From Symsagittifera roscoffensis (taxonomy: Eukaryota; Xenacoelomorpha; Acoela; Convolutidae), in the NCBI RefSeq assembly GCF_963678635.1, contig NC_087069.1:14296660-14360659 (forward strand): DNA of 64,000 nt, in the 5' to 3' direction. Below, piece after piece: positions 31,959 to 42,343 of the stretch (within the stretch, counting starts at the first letter, position 1; the number at the start of each line of letters is the position of its first letter). The notes beneath the pieces are model-generated. The model searched no databases, had not been told where the DNA came from, and was given only the letters and a program-made list of their open reading frames with translations. The position numbers and the translations under genes are program-made.

Positions 31959-34750
31959 TTCTGTTTGATAGAGTTGCGGCAACACTATCGCATTGTATTT
32001 GTACAGGACTTTGTCCTCTTCTCTTTTCTTGCAAGCCACGATCCCTTCCTTGTTCAGATATAACCTTCCCTCTTTCTAAATAAAGTACTGTCGCCGAATG
32101 CGGTAACTGTCTTCCTGGAGGTCTCCTTTGTCCGGAGCACCATTTTCGATCCACCTTTTCAGGTTGCTTGTCATGTGGTCATTTGTCTGTGCTCTTAGCA
32201 GGTCCGAGAGTCTGTATCTCGCCTTCAAGTGCGTCTTCATGACCCTCATCTGACTATTTAGCTCATTGGGCTGATGCGTATCTTCTTCCATCTTAACGCA
32301 CCAAACCTTCGAATGGCTGAAGATCAGTCCTGACTACCTCTTTCTGTGGCAACAGACTTATCGAACGTTTCGATACCGCTTTTGTTTCCAGATCATCCGC
32401 TGCGTTATCAAAGACTCTTTCACCTGGTATGAGGTACCGATCACTGTCAGGGTCTTGATATACCTCCCTGTCCAGATTCCTTGCTCGAGTTTCCACTAGC
32501 AGTGCGTGGATCGCTAGCTCTGACAGTTCCGATCCTGAGCTCGAGTTCCTGTTTGAGTAGGTGTCGATTCCTGAGTTCCAGGAATTGTCATCCATTGAAG
32601 AGTCTGCGATAGAGCCCGTCCCCTCCTTCAGATCAGTTCAGTGCCTTCTTCGCATCCATCTGAACTCCCCGGACAAAACTCTATTCTACAGGTCCTGTTT
32701 CTCATCACAAACTTTTTCATCTACATCAGACTGCCCGGACAAACTTCCTTGTCCCGGGTGTTGATCTTGAAATCGCCGGTTCTTCTCACCGTCCGTCTCC
32801 CCGGACAAACAATCTTGTACCAGGTTTCGTTCAACCTTCTCACCTTCTTTCTCCTGGTCCTCAAAGGTAACGGTTTTCTTTTGCGTATCGTTCTCCTGTT
32901 CTTTCCTACCGTGTGATCCCTCTCGTTTTCTTTGTGTTGTCGTCTGGATGGCATGATCTTCACCTTCTCACTGACTGTCAATGATGCCAGTGCTGCTGCC
33001 CACTCGGGGCCATCTCTGGTCACTTCTCTCTCTAACAATCCACCCAGCATCCGCATCACTTGCGGTGTGACCTGCACCGTTTTATCCAATAATGAGAGGC
33101 TGTTGATGTTCATGCGAGAGAGTTCCTGCTGGACCAGGTTCGAGCATAGCAGCAGGTCCAATGGCACCGGGTCCTTCTGGGATAGAATCTTCAACTCGGC
33201 TACTTTCTCTACAGGTAACTCAGGATGTCCTAGGATTGGATGTCCAGACTTATCCAACCATCTCGTCAAGGGAAGTGCTTCATAAGTTTCTTTATGCAGA
33301 AACGAGAATCCTTCCTTGATTTCTGCCTGATTGGCTTGCTTCTGTTCCAATCTTTCATAGGACTCGGTTTTCTTGCTGAGGCTGTCAGCATTCTGTGCTC
33401 GGTTATCATTAGATAGCCATCTAACCTCGCTATCCATCTTCCAATATAACTTTGATCCATCGAGTATGTCTTCAACCAGGATAACGCCCTGTTGTCCACG
33501 CGTAGCTTAAAGGGAGCGCTCCCCAAGTATGCGCGGTACTTTTCCACAAATGTGACTACTGCAAACATTTCTGCATTTGGTGTACCATATTTCATCTCAG
33601 TGTCACTTAACACCTTACTGCCATATGCAATGGGACGGAGAGGGACGTGCCAGAAGGCAGAACCCAAGTCCAATGTGGTGAAGAACTTGGCATCGCCAAG
33701 TTTAGAGAGGCTCTCGTCTATCAGCGGTATCGGGTACGCATCTTTTATCGTTACCGCGTTTAAGTAGCAAAAGTCGCAATAAAATCTAAGCTGCCCCCCT
33801 TTCTTCTTCGCCATCACTACCCCGCAAGCCCATGGCAATTTCGAGGGTTCTATGATGTCGTATTCGAGCAACATTTCTATTTCCGCTCGGCACGCTTCCG
33901 ATTTATGTGGCGTCATTCGTCTTGCGCCTTCCCTATGGGGAACGGCGCCTTCCTCAAGTTCGATTTCGTGTTCGACGAAGTTACAGCAACCGATATCCAC
34001 CTTATGTTTTGAAAATACATCCGCGTTCCGATTTAAAACCGCCCGCAAAAATTCAAAATCTCCCTCACCTATTTTCCCTTTTAAGTGTTCTATTTCTGGC
34101 AAAACCGGTTTGTCAGTTTCTAGTTCATACAACGAGGGGCGTTCCGGAAAATTCTTGCAGCTCGACAAACCGTCGTCCGTTTCGTACTTTAGTGAAAGCA
34201 GTTTATGAAAAGATTTTAATTCATTATCCCTTTTTAAAATTTTATCTTTATTGGCATGGTAACGACAGTCTTTCACACTATATCTCTTCAAGTTTTGGGT
34301 CTCTTCATAGTCGATCCTCGTCGGCAAAGCGTAACCAAGTTTCTTTCCACGCTGGATTGAAACCGTGGTGTCCAGTGTGTTCAATAACACGCTGACACAC
34401 AGTCCGTTTCGAGTTACCGAGAAGCTCCTGCCTGAAATCACTGAACTTTGACTATTTGGATTCTGTACCAAACAAACCTGCTTACCATCACTTAACGAAG
34501 TTAAATTTCTCATGCTAAAAATTGCTACCACTGCTTGTCCCGGCTGTAGTTTCACCTTTTTATCTAAAAAGATTGGTATCTTATTTTCATCCGTCATTAT
34601 TCTATTAATTGGTTTCTTAACATACTTCCGTCCGGGTTCCTAATCCTTATTAGACCGTTGTTCAAGTCAATCATCACGTCGAAATTCCTGACAAAATCTC
34701 TGCCCAAGATGAATTCGTCGGAGTCATCCAGATTCTCCACTACTAGGAAG
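31959..34750 (-). pseudogene. Gypsy pol fragment, tandem unit 3 (additionally frameshifted)
   Basis: Same fused RT/RNase H as units 1 and 2, but split into two frames (34597-33266 and 33437-32721). The cause is loss of about 18-20 bp at the RDKHQNADSL region (near 33394), between two CATTCTG/CTGTGCTC-like stretches. A few further base changes make this the most divergent of the three units. Confidence 0.87.
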
Positions 34751-35168
34751 CTCTGCCTGTGCCTGCTGAGTATTTCGTCTACATAAGTCGTTTAACTCCT
34801 GTTGACGTATTATTACATCCCTCACATAGACCTGTGGTGACGTCTTCTTACCCTCATACTCTGAGTAGAAGAAAGTCAGGGGCAAAGACTTCTCGTGTCC
34901 GGTTAGCATAATGTGTGGACTAACTCCGGTGGTGGAATGTTGCGTGCTATTGTAAGCTTCCATCACCTGTGGAAGGTATCTGTCCCAATCGGTCATGTAC
35001 CTGGAACAATATACTCTCAGCATCGACACTAACGTTCTATTTTGCCTTTCCATTAAGCCATTCGTCTGGGGATGGTATGTCATGGAGTGGGCCTGAGCCA
35101 CCTGCGAACGTCGCATTAGCTTTTTTGTAAGTTCTCGCACGAAAGCTGATCCGTTATCCGATTGAAAC
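34751..35168 (-). pseudogene. Gypsy integrase C-terminal half, tandem unit 3, truncated
   Basis: Only the integrase part from about FQSDNGSAF onward is kept. At 35168 it is joined to RNase H-integrase linker sequence, which ends the tandem array. The E of NGLMERQNRTL is present; the first catalytic D is lost with the truncation. Confidence 0.85.
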
Positions 35169-38100
35169 GACTCTTTCACCCGGTATGAGGTACCGATCAC
35201 TGTCAGGGTCTTGATATACCTCCCCGTCCAGATTCCTTGCTCGAGTCTCCACTAGCAGTGCGTGGATCGCTAGCTCTGACAGTTCCGATCCTGAGCTCGA
35301 GTTCATATCTGAGTAGCTGTATCTTGCCTTCAAGTGCGTCTTCATGACCCTCATCTGACTATTTAGCTCATTGGGCTGATGCGTATCTTCTTCCATCTTA
35401 ACGCACCAAACCTTGCCAATGGATGGGTTTCCTGTTCGAATGGCTGAAGATCAGTCCTGACTACCTCTTTCTGTGGCAACAGACTTATCGAACGTTTCGA
35501 TACCGCTTTTGTTTCCAGATCATCCGCTGCGTTATCAAAGACTCTTTCACCTGGTATGAGGTACCGATCACTGTCAGGGTCTTGATATACCTCCCCGTCC
35601 AGATTCCTTGCTCGAGTCTCCACTAGCAGTGCGTGGATCGCTAGCTCTGACAGTTCCGATCCTGAGCTCGAGTTCATATCTGAGTAGGTGTCGATTCCTG
35701 AGTTCCAGGAGTTGTCATCCATTGAAGAGTCTGCGATAGAGCACGTCCCCTCCTTCAGATCAGTTCAGTGCCTTCTTCGCATCCATCTGAACTCCTCGGA
35801 CAAAACTCTATTTTACAGGTCCTGTTTCTCATCAGAAAATTTTTCATCTACATCAGACTGCCCGAACAAACTTCCTTGTCCCGGGTGTTGATCTTGAAAT
35901 CGCCGGTTCTTCTCACCGTTCGTCTCCCCGGACAAGCGATCTTGTACCAGGTTTCGTTCAACCCTCTCACCTTCTTTCTCCTGGTCCCCAAAGGTAACGG
36001 TTTTCTTTTGCGTATCGTTCTCCTGTTCTTTCTGACCGTATGAAGTACTGGTTAAAACCTCGTGGGGTATTGAGGATACTAGTTGCTGAACTATTGTCCT
36101 ACAATCCCTCTCGTTTTCTTTGTGTTGTCGTCTGGATGGCATGATCTTCACCTTCTCACTGACTGTCAAGGATGCCAGTGCTGCTGCCCACTCAGGGCCA
36201 TCTCTGGTCATTTCTCTCTCTAACAATCCACCCAGCATCCGCATCACTTGCGGTGTGACCTGCACCGTTTTATCTAATAATGAGAGGCTGTTAATGTTCA
36301 TGCGAGAGAGTTCCTGCTGGACCGCAGCAACAGGTCCAAAGGCACCGGGTCCTTCTGGGATAGAATCTTCATCTCGGCTGCTTTCTCTACAGGTAACTCA
36401 GGATGTCCTGGGATTGAATGTCCAGACTTATCCAACCATCTCGTCAAGGGAAGTGCTTCATAAGTTTCTTTATGCAGCAACGAGAATCCTTCCTTGATTT
36501 CTGCCTGATTGGCTTGCTTCTGTTCCAATCTTTCAAAGAACTCGGTTTTCTTGCTGAGGCTGTCAGTATTCTGGTGTTTGTCACGCATCCTGTGCTCGAT
36601 TATCATGTGATAGCCATCTAATCTCACGATCCATCTTCCAATATAACTCTGATCCATCGAGTATGTCTTCAACCAAGATAACGCCCTGTTGTCCACGCGT
36701 AGCTTAAAGGGAGCTCTCCCCAAGTATAAGCGGTACTTTTCCACAAATGTGACTACTGCAAACATTTCTGCCTTTGGTGCACCACATTTCATCTCAGTGT
36801 CACTTAACACCTTACTGCCATATGCAATGGGACGGAGAACGGTTCTCCCATTCCATTCCTGCTCCTGATGCAGTATTCCCGAGATGGCTACTACTGATGC
36901 GTCTGTGTCAAGAAGATACATGCCCTTTTCAGTAGGCATGCCTAGCACTGGCGCTTCGCACGGTTCCCGCTTTATGTTCTCAAAGGCCGTTTGAGCTTAA
37001 TCGCTCCATTCAAACTTCCTTCCTTTGTTGCGCATCAGCTTCTGCATCGGATACAACTTGTCTGCATATCCTTTTTATGAACTCACGGTAATAATTGGCA
37101 AACCCTATGAAGCTCATGAGCTGTGTGTCCGTTCTGGGAGCCTTCCATGTCAACACAGCTTCTACTGCTTCCGGGTCCGGCCTCACACCATGCTTGTCCA
37201 CCATTCTTCCTAGATATTTGATCGAATCCCTCAGGATCTCGCTATTCGATGGTTTGCTTTTTAAGCCTGCTCACTTCATGCAATCAAAGACCTCATCAAG
37301 CCGATCAAGGTGGTCTTCCAGGGTTGGTGTTGCTATGACCACGTCATCCACATAGCACATCACAATATTCCGGTACTTCTTCGTCACTCTGGTCAAAGCA
37401 TGAGCCATCAGTCTTTGAAAAGTGGCTGTTGCGTTGTACAAGCCAAAGGGCATCCTCTTCCACTAGTACAATCCCAACTCGCATGCGAATCTGGTCTTTT
37501 CTCTATCCTTCTTACGCAAAGGGACCTGCCAGAAGGCAGAACCCAAGTCCAATGTGGTGAAGAACTTGGCATCGCCCAGTTTAGAGAGGCTCTCGTCTAT
37601 CCGCGGTATCGGGTACGCATCTTCTATCGTTACCGCGTTTAAGTAGCGAAAGTCGCAACAAAAACTAAGCCCCCTTTTCTTCCTCGCCATCACTACCCCG
37701 CAAGCCCAAGGCGATTTCGAGGGTTCTATCATGTCGTATTCGAGCAACATTTCTTTTTCCGCTCGGCACGCTTCCTATTTATGTGGCGTCATTCGTCTTG
37801 CGCCTTCCCTATGGGGAACGGCGCCTTCCTCAAGTTCGATTTCGTGTTCGACGAAGTTAAAGCAACCGATATCCGCCTTATGCTTTGAAAATACATCCGC
37901 GTTCCGATTTAAAACCGCCCGCAGTAATTCAAATTCTCCCTCGCCTATTTTCCCTTTTAAATGTTCTATTTCTGGCAAAACCGGTTTGTCAGTTTCTAGT
38001 TCATATGACGAGGGGCGTTCCGGAAAACTCGAGCAGCTCGACAAACCGTCGACCATTTCAGATTTTAGTGAAAACAGTTTATGAATAGATTTTAATTCAT

Positions 38101-38340
38101 TAATCTTTTTTAAAATTATATCTTTTTTGGCATGGTAAGGACAGTCTTTCACACTATATCTCTTCAAGTTTTGGGTCTCTTCATAGTCGATCCTCGTCGG
38201 CAAAGCGTATCCAAGTTTCTTTCCACGCTGGATTGAAACCGTGGTGTCCAGTGTGTTCAATAACACGCTGACACACAGTCCGTTTCGAGTTACCGAGAAG
38301 CTCCTGCCTGAAATCACTGAACTTTGACTATTTGGATTCT
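35169..38340 (-). pseudogene. Gypsy pol copy: protease-RT linker, RT, RNase H, post-RNase H linker
   Basis: On the minus strand this copy keeps the full RT span, in pieces with stops and frameshifts: 38317-37775 (linker and RT start), 37750-37463 (LDLGSAFWQVPL), 37453-37271 (MPFGLYNATATFQRLM, YVDD), 37204-37010 (thumb), 36948-36298 (RNase H with LLDTDAS, LRVDNRALSWL) and 36301-35813 (linker). Near 35169-35318 part of the linker is duplicated from 35541-35690. It is too broken to be active, but it shows what was removed from RT in the tandem units. Confidence 0.87.
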
Positions 38341-39660
38341 TTGACTGCCTGAAATCACTGAACTTTGACTCCGGTGGTGGAATGTTGCGTGCTATTGTAA
38401 GCTTCCATCACCTGTGGAAGGTATCTGTCCCAATCGGTCATGTACCTGGAACAATATACTCTCAGCATCGACACTAACGTTCTATTTTGCCTTTCCACTA
38501 AGCCATTCGTCTGGGGATGGTATGTCATGGAGTGGGCCTGAGCCACCTGCGAACGTCGCATTAGCACTTTTGTAAGTTCTCGCACGAAAGCTGATCCGTT
38601 GTCCGATTGAAACGTCATCGGACAACCATGTCTTGCTATCCACGTGTTGATTAGGTGATTGCAAGTCTCTTTTGCTGAGGCAGTTATGCAGGGCACGGCC
38701 TCTGCATACTTCGTGAAGTGATCTATCATGACTAAGACTTGATTATAACCACTGTCTGTCATGCATATCTTTTGGTGATCAATCTGTACCACCTCGTTGA
38801 ATTCAGATGACTCGATCGACTGCAAAGGAAATCGCAACTTCCTTGGATCCTTGACCTGTTGGTATGACAGGCATGCTGTTACCCGCTTCTCATATGCCTT
38901 TTTCATTCCAGGCCACTCAAAGCGTTTCAGAATTCTCTGGTATACTTTGTCGATTCCCTGATGGCCCATCTGATCATGTGACCTGAATAAAAGTTCTGTT
39001 TGATAGAGTTGCGGCAACACTAGCGCATTGTATTTGTACAGGTTTTTGTCCTCTTTTCTCTTCTCTTGCAAGCCACAATCCCGTCCTTGTTCAGATATAA
39101 CCTTCCCTCTTTCTGCATAAAGTGCTGTCGCACAATGCGGTATTTGTCTTCCTCGAGGTCTCCTTTTTCCGGAGCAACATTTTCGATCCTTATTTTCAGG
39201 TTGCTTGTCATGCGGTCATTTCTCTGTGCTCTTAGTAGGTCCGAGAGTCTGTATCTTGCCTTCAAGTGCGTCTTCATGACCCTCATCTGACTATTTAGCT
39301 CATTGGGCTGATGCGTATCTTCTTCCATCTTAACGCACCAAACCTTGCCAATGGATGGGTTTCCTGTTCGAATGGCTGAAGATCAGTCCTGACTACCTCT
39401 TTCTGTGGCAACAGACTTATCGAACGTTTCGATACCGCTTTTGTTTCCAGATCATCCGCTGCGTTATCAAAGACTCTTTCACCTGGTATGAGGTACCGAT
39501 CACTGTCAGGGTCTTGATATACCTCCCTGTCCAGATTCCTTGCTCGAGTATCCACTAGCAGTGCATGGATCGCTAGCTCTGGCAGTTCCGATCCTGAGCT
39601 CGAGTTCCTATCTGAGTAGGTGTCGATTCCTGAGTTCCAGGAGTTGTCATCCATTGAAGA
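38341..39660 (-). pseudogene. Gypsy linker and integrase fragment
   Basis: Minus strand: the MDDNSWNSG linker block (39654-39295), the pre-integrase block (39328-39020) and an integrase running through the HHCC finger, FQSDNG and NGLVERQN to STTGV, where it is cut at about 38370. It is joined there to a short duplicated piece of the protease-RT linker. Frames change within the pre-integrase region. Confidence 0.85.
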
Positions 39661-40396
39661 GTCTGCGATAGAGCACGTCCCCTCCTTCAGATCAGTTCAG
39701 TGCCTTGTTCGCATCCATCTGAACTCCTCGGACAAAACTCTATTCTACAGGTCCCGTTTCTCATCAGAAACTTTTTCATCTACATCAGACTGCCCGAACA
39801 AACTTCCTTGTCCCGGGTGTTGATCTTGAAATCGCCGGTTCTTCTCACCGTTCGTCTCCCCGGACAAACGGTCTTGCACCAGGTTTCGTTCAACCTTCTC
39901 ACCTTCTTTCTCCTGGTCCCCAAAGGTAACGGTTTTCTTTTGCGTATCGTTCTCCTGTTCTTTCCGACCGTATGAAGTACTGGTTAAAACCTCGTGGGGT
40001 ATTGAGGATACTAGTTGCTGAACTATTGCCCTACAATCCCTCTCGTTTTCTTTGTGTTGTCGTCTGGATGGCATGATCTTCACCTTCTCACTGACTGTCA
40101 AGGATGCCAGTGCTGCTGCCCACTCGGGGCCATCTCTGGTCACTTCTCTCTCTAACAATCCACCCAGCATCCGCATCACTTGCGGTGTGACCTGCACCGT
40201 TTTATCCAATAATGAGACAAAATCTCTGCCCAAGATGAATTCGTCGGAGTCATCCAGATTCTCCACTACTAGGAAGCTCTGCCTGTGCCTGCTGAGTATT
40301 TCGTCTACATAAGTCGTTTAACTCCTGTTGACGTATTATAACATCCCTCACATAGACCTGTGGTGACGTCTTCTTACCCTCATACTCTGGGTAGAA
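39661..40396 (-). pseudogene. Gypsy fragments: integrase C-terminal piece, protease end, linker
   Basis: Minus strand, reading downward: YEGKKTSPQVYVRDVI of the integrase (about 40396-40275), the protease end ILGRDFV, then an abrupt join at about 40219 to the SLLDKTVQVTPQ linker that normally lies after RNase H. RT and RNase H are deleted between them. This is an internal deletion derivative. Confidence 0.83.
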
Positions 40397-41305
40397 CTAC
40401 TAGGCTACTGCCAGGTTCATCCTTCTGTTTGACTCATCTAGTTGGCTACGCCTTCTCAGCATATCCAAATCGTCTAGAAACTTGTCTATCGTCTCATCTT
40501 TTCGTTGCCTCCTTTTCTCGAAAGGTATCATTGCTTGGTGTCCCTGCACCCCTGAGCCAAAACGATTTAACAAGATTTCAAAGATTTTCTCAGCAGTGTC
40601 CCGTTGGTACTGCTTTTTGGCCATCACGCAGTTTAGGGCTGTCCCTTCCAAATTACTGGTAAGCGCACTGCATTCTTGCCTTTCTGACAAGTCCTCTTCC
40701 TCAAAATGCAGATTCATCACTTCTTTCCAGGTATCTAAACAGCCATCAGATTCGTCTTTGTAATATCTTGGTTTCTTAAAAACCCTTCTGGGATTTCGCT
40801 ACGTTCATTGGTCCTAGATAATCTCGTAAGCAATGTTTCCAAAGACCTGTTCAGAGGTTCAAAGGCTGTTGCTATTAATGTAGCCGCTCTTGAATGCCCT
40901 GCTTGAGTATCACTACCCCCTGATAAGGGTTTTGCACTTGGAACTTCCCTTCCGTCCGATTCACTTGGATTGTTTCTTCCTTGGCTCGCATGACTCATCC
41001 CTGGGCTGGCATGACTCCTGTTCGTGGAATCACTTCTCCCAGTCGCATGTATGCCTTGCGTCGGTCGTTCTTATGAGGTCTGTCTGTTGCCTGTTGAACT
41101 TTTTGGGCCCCATGTTCTATTATCACCTGTGGCATAGCCTGCTGAACTGCCCCTACCCCTAGTGGATCCATATGTCCTTCTCTAATTTTGTTGGTCATTG
41201 AAGTTCAACCTCGGCTCCCTGCTGGGTCCTTCCGAGTTCCTTCCTTTCTCTCTCGAAGTGGACTGCTCTTTCTAGTTCACTCATTTTTATGGACTTCCTT
41301 GGATC
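40397..41305 (-). pseudogene. Gypsy gag fragment beside the 12-kb element
   Basis: Minus strand: MSELERAVHFERE coiled-coil start (41392-41195 frame), the middle region (41198-40995), and the capsid (40998-40735 and 40720-40400) with LNRFGSGVQGHQ. Several indels break it, and the CCHC region is absent. Its last 14 bases at the right (41292-41305, ACTTCCTTGGATC) are integrase sequence. Gag was therefore already joined to an integrase fragment before the DNA element inserted at 41306. Confidence 0.83.
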
Positions 41306-41331
41306 CATTACGTCGCCAATCCGTGTTATTT
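41306..41331 (+). repeat. Left terminal inverted repeat
   Basis: 26 bases identical to the reverse complement of 53307-53332. It starts CATTACGTCGCC and ends GTTATTT. The sequences diverge right after it. Confidence 0.95.
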
Positions 41332-41337
41332 GGTTTT

Positions 41338-41735
41338 TGCGGAATCGGTGCCAAAAAGCTTGAAATCGTGTGTCCCGGATTCCGGAACACACGCATTTTC
41401 TTTGATGTTTTTAGATTCCGTGGATTCCTAATTCAAACCAGTTTGTATGTGACCAGCTTTTGTCATGGATTCCGGGACAGCTTAAACCACCGATTTTGTG
41501 ACAATCCCGGAATCCATGACAAAAACCATGGAATCCGATACCATATTAAAACGCATTAAAAAACGGTTTTACCATGGATTCCTGGGCTTTTGGCTTCTGC
41601 GTGTTCTGGAATCCGGGACTTTACCAAGGGACCGGATTCCGAGACATTTTACAACAATTATCAATACACAAAATTAGAAATGTTTAGTGTTTTGCCATGG
41701 ATTCCATGATTAACACAACTGTTAATGATACCATG
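41338..41735. repeat. Left subterminal repeat zone
   Basis: About ten copies of GGATTCC or its complement GGAATCC in both orientations, often extended to CCCGGATTCCGGGA or ATGGATTCC, within 400 bp of the left end. Clustered short motifs in both orientations next to inverted repeats are typical of transposase-binding arrays. Confidence 0.75.
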
Positions 41736-41862
41736 ATTAACAAAAGAAATCTTTTAGTGACTTAAGTGACTTCTTAACTTCTCAACTGTATCACTCTATA
41801 CTGTATACTATATACTCTATACTGTATACTGTATATACAGATATTTCAATTAGTTTAGTTTT

Positions 41863-41971
41863 CATTTGTCATTTATCATTTACAGGATTTGTCATTTACA
41901 GGATTTGTCATTTACAGGATTTGTCAATTTACAGGATTTGTCATTGATTCCATTTGTCATTTACAGGATTT
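41863..41971 (+). repeat. Short tandem repeat, 16-17-bp unit
   Basis: About five to six imperfect copies of ATTTGTCATTTACAGG in a row. Two longer copies of a TTGAGTCTCATAA-containing motif follow at about 42080-42140. No coding content lies between here and 42343. Confidence 0.8.
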
Positions 41972-42343
41972 CAGCATTCTAGCAAATTTTATATTAGTTT
42001 AGTTTAACTAGTTTCATTTGATGTTCAACATTTGAAGTTCAGAAAAACAGCCTGTGAGTTGAATATGAATACTACTCATGATTATTCAACACTAAAACTT
42101 GAGTCTCATAAACTATTCAACACTTAAGCTTGAGTCTCATAATAGGATAAGTTAGTAACTTGTTGTCAGAAAAAGTTTGCACGCGCGTGCGCACAACTCA
42201 GTGTCAAGATTCACACTATATCATATAGTACCTATGATAGTTACTTTAAATCACCATTGCATAAATTCAATTCATCATTGTTTTGAAAAAAGTCCTTCAT
42301 CGAAAGATTCAACAAAAGTTACTCACAATTGTCAACTTGAACA

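Larger units (their letters stand above)
22441..35168. repeat. Tandem array of a chimeric Maverick-tail/gypsy unit, about 2.9 copies
   Basis: Unit 1 is 22441-26956 (4,516 bp), unit 2 is 26957-31320 (4,364 bp) and unit 3 is 31321-35168 (truncated). Each starts with the last third of the Maverick protease gene and its AT-rich tail, followed by minus-strand gypsy pol segments. The units differ by only scattered base changes plus a few indels. Units 2 and 3 share a deletion in the Maverick tail that unit 1 lacks, and unit 3 lacks about 18 bp near 33394. The near identity implies recent amplification. The unit boundaries carry a triplicated 14-mer. Confidence 0.9.

Noticed and set aside
23168..35891. 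Plus-strand ORFs in the tandem array
   Set aside because: They recur at each unit as antisense shadows of pol (Ser/Leu-rich translations) and carry no family features.
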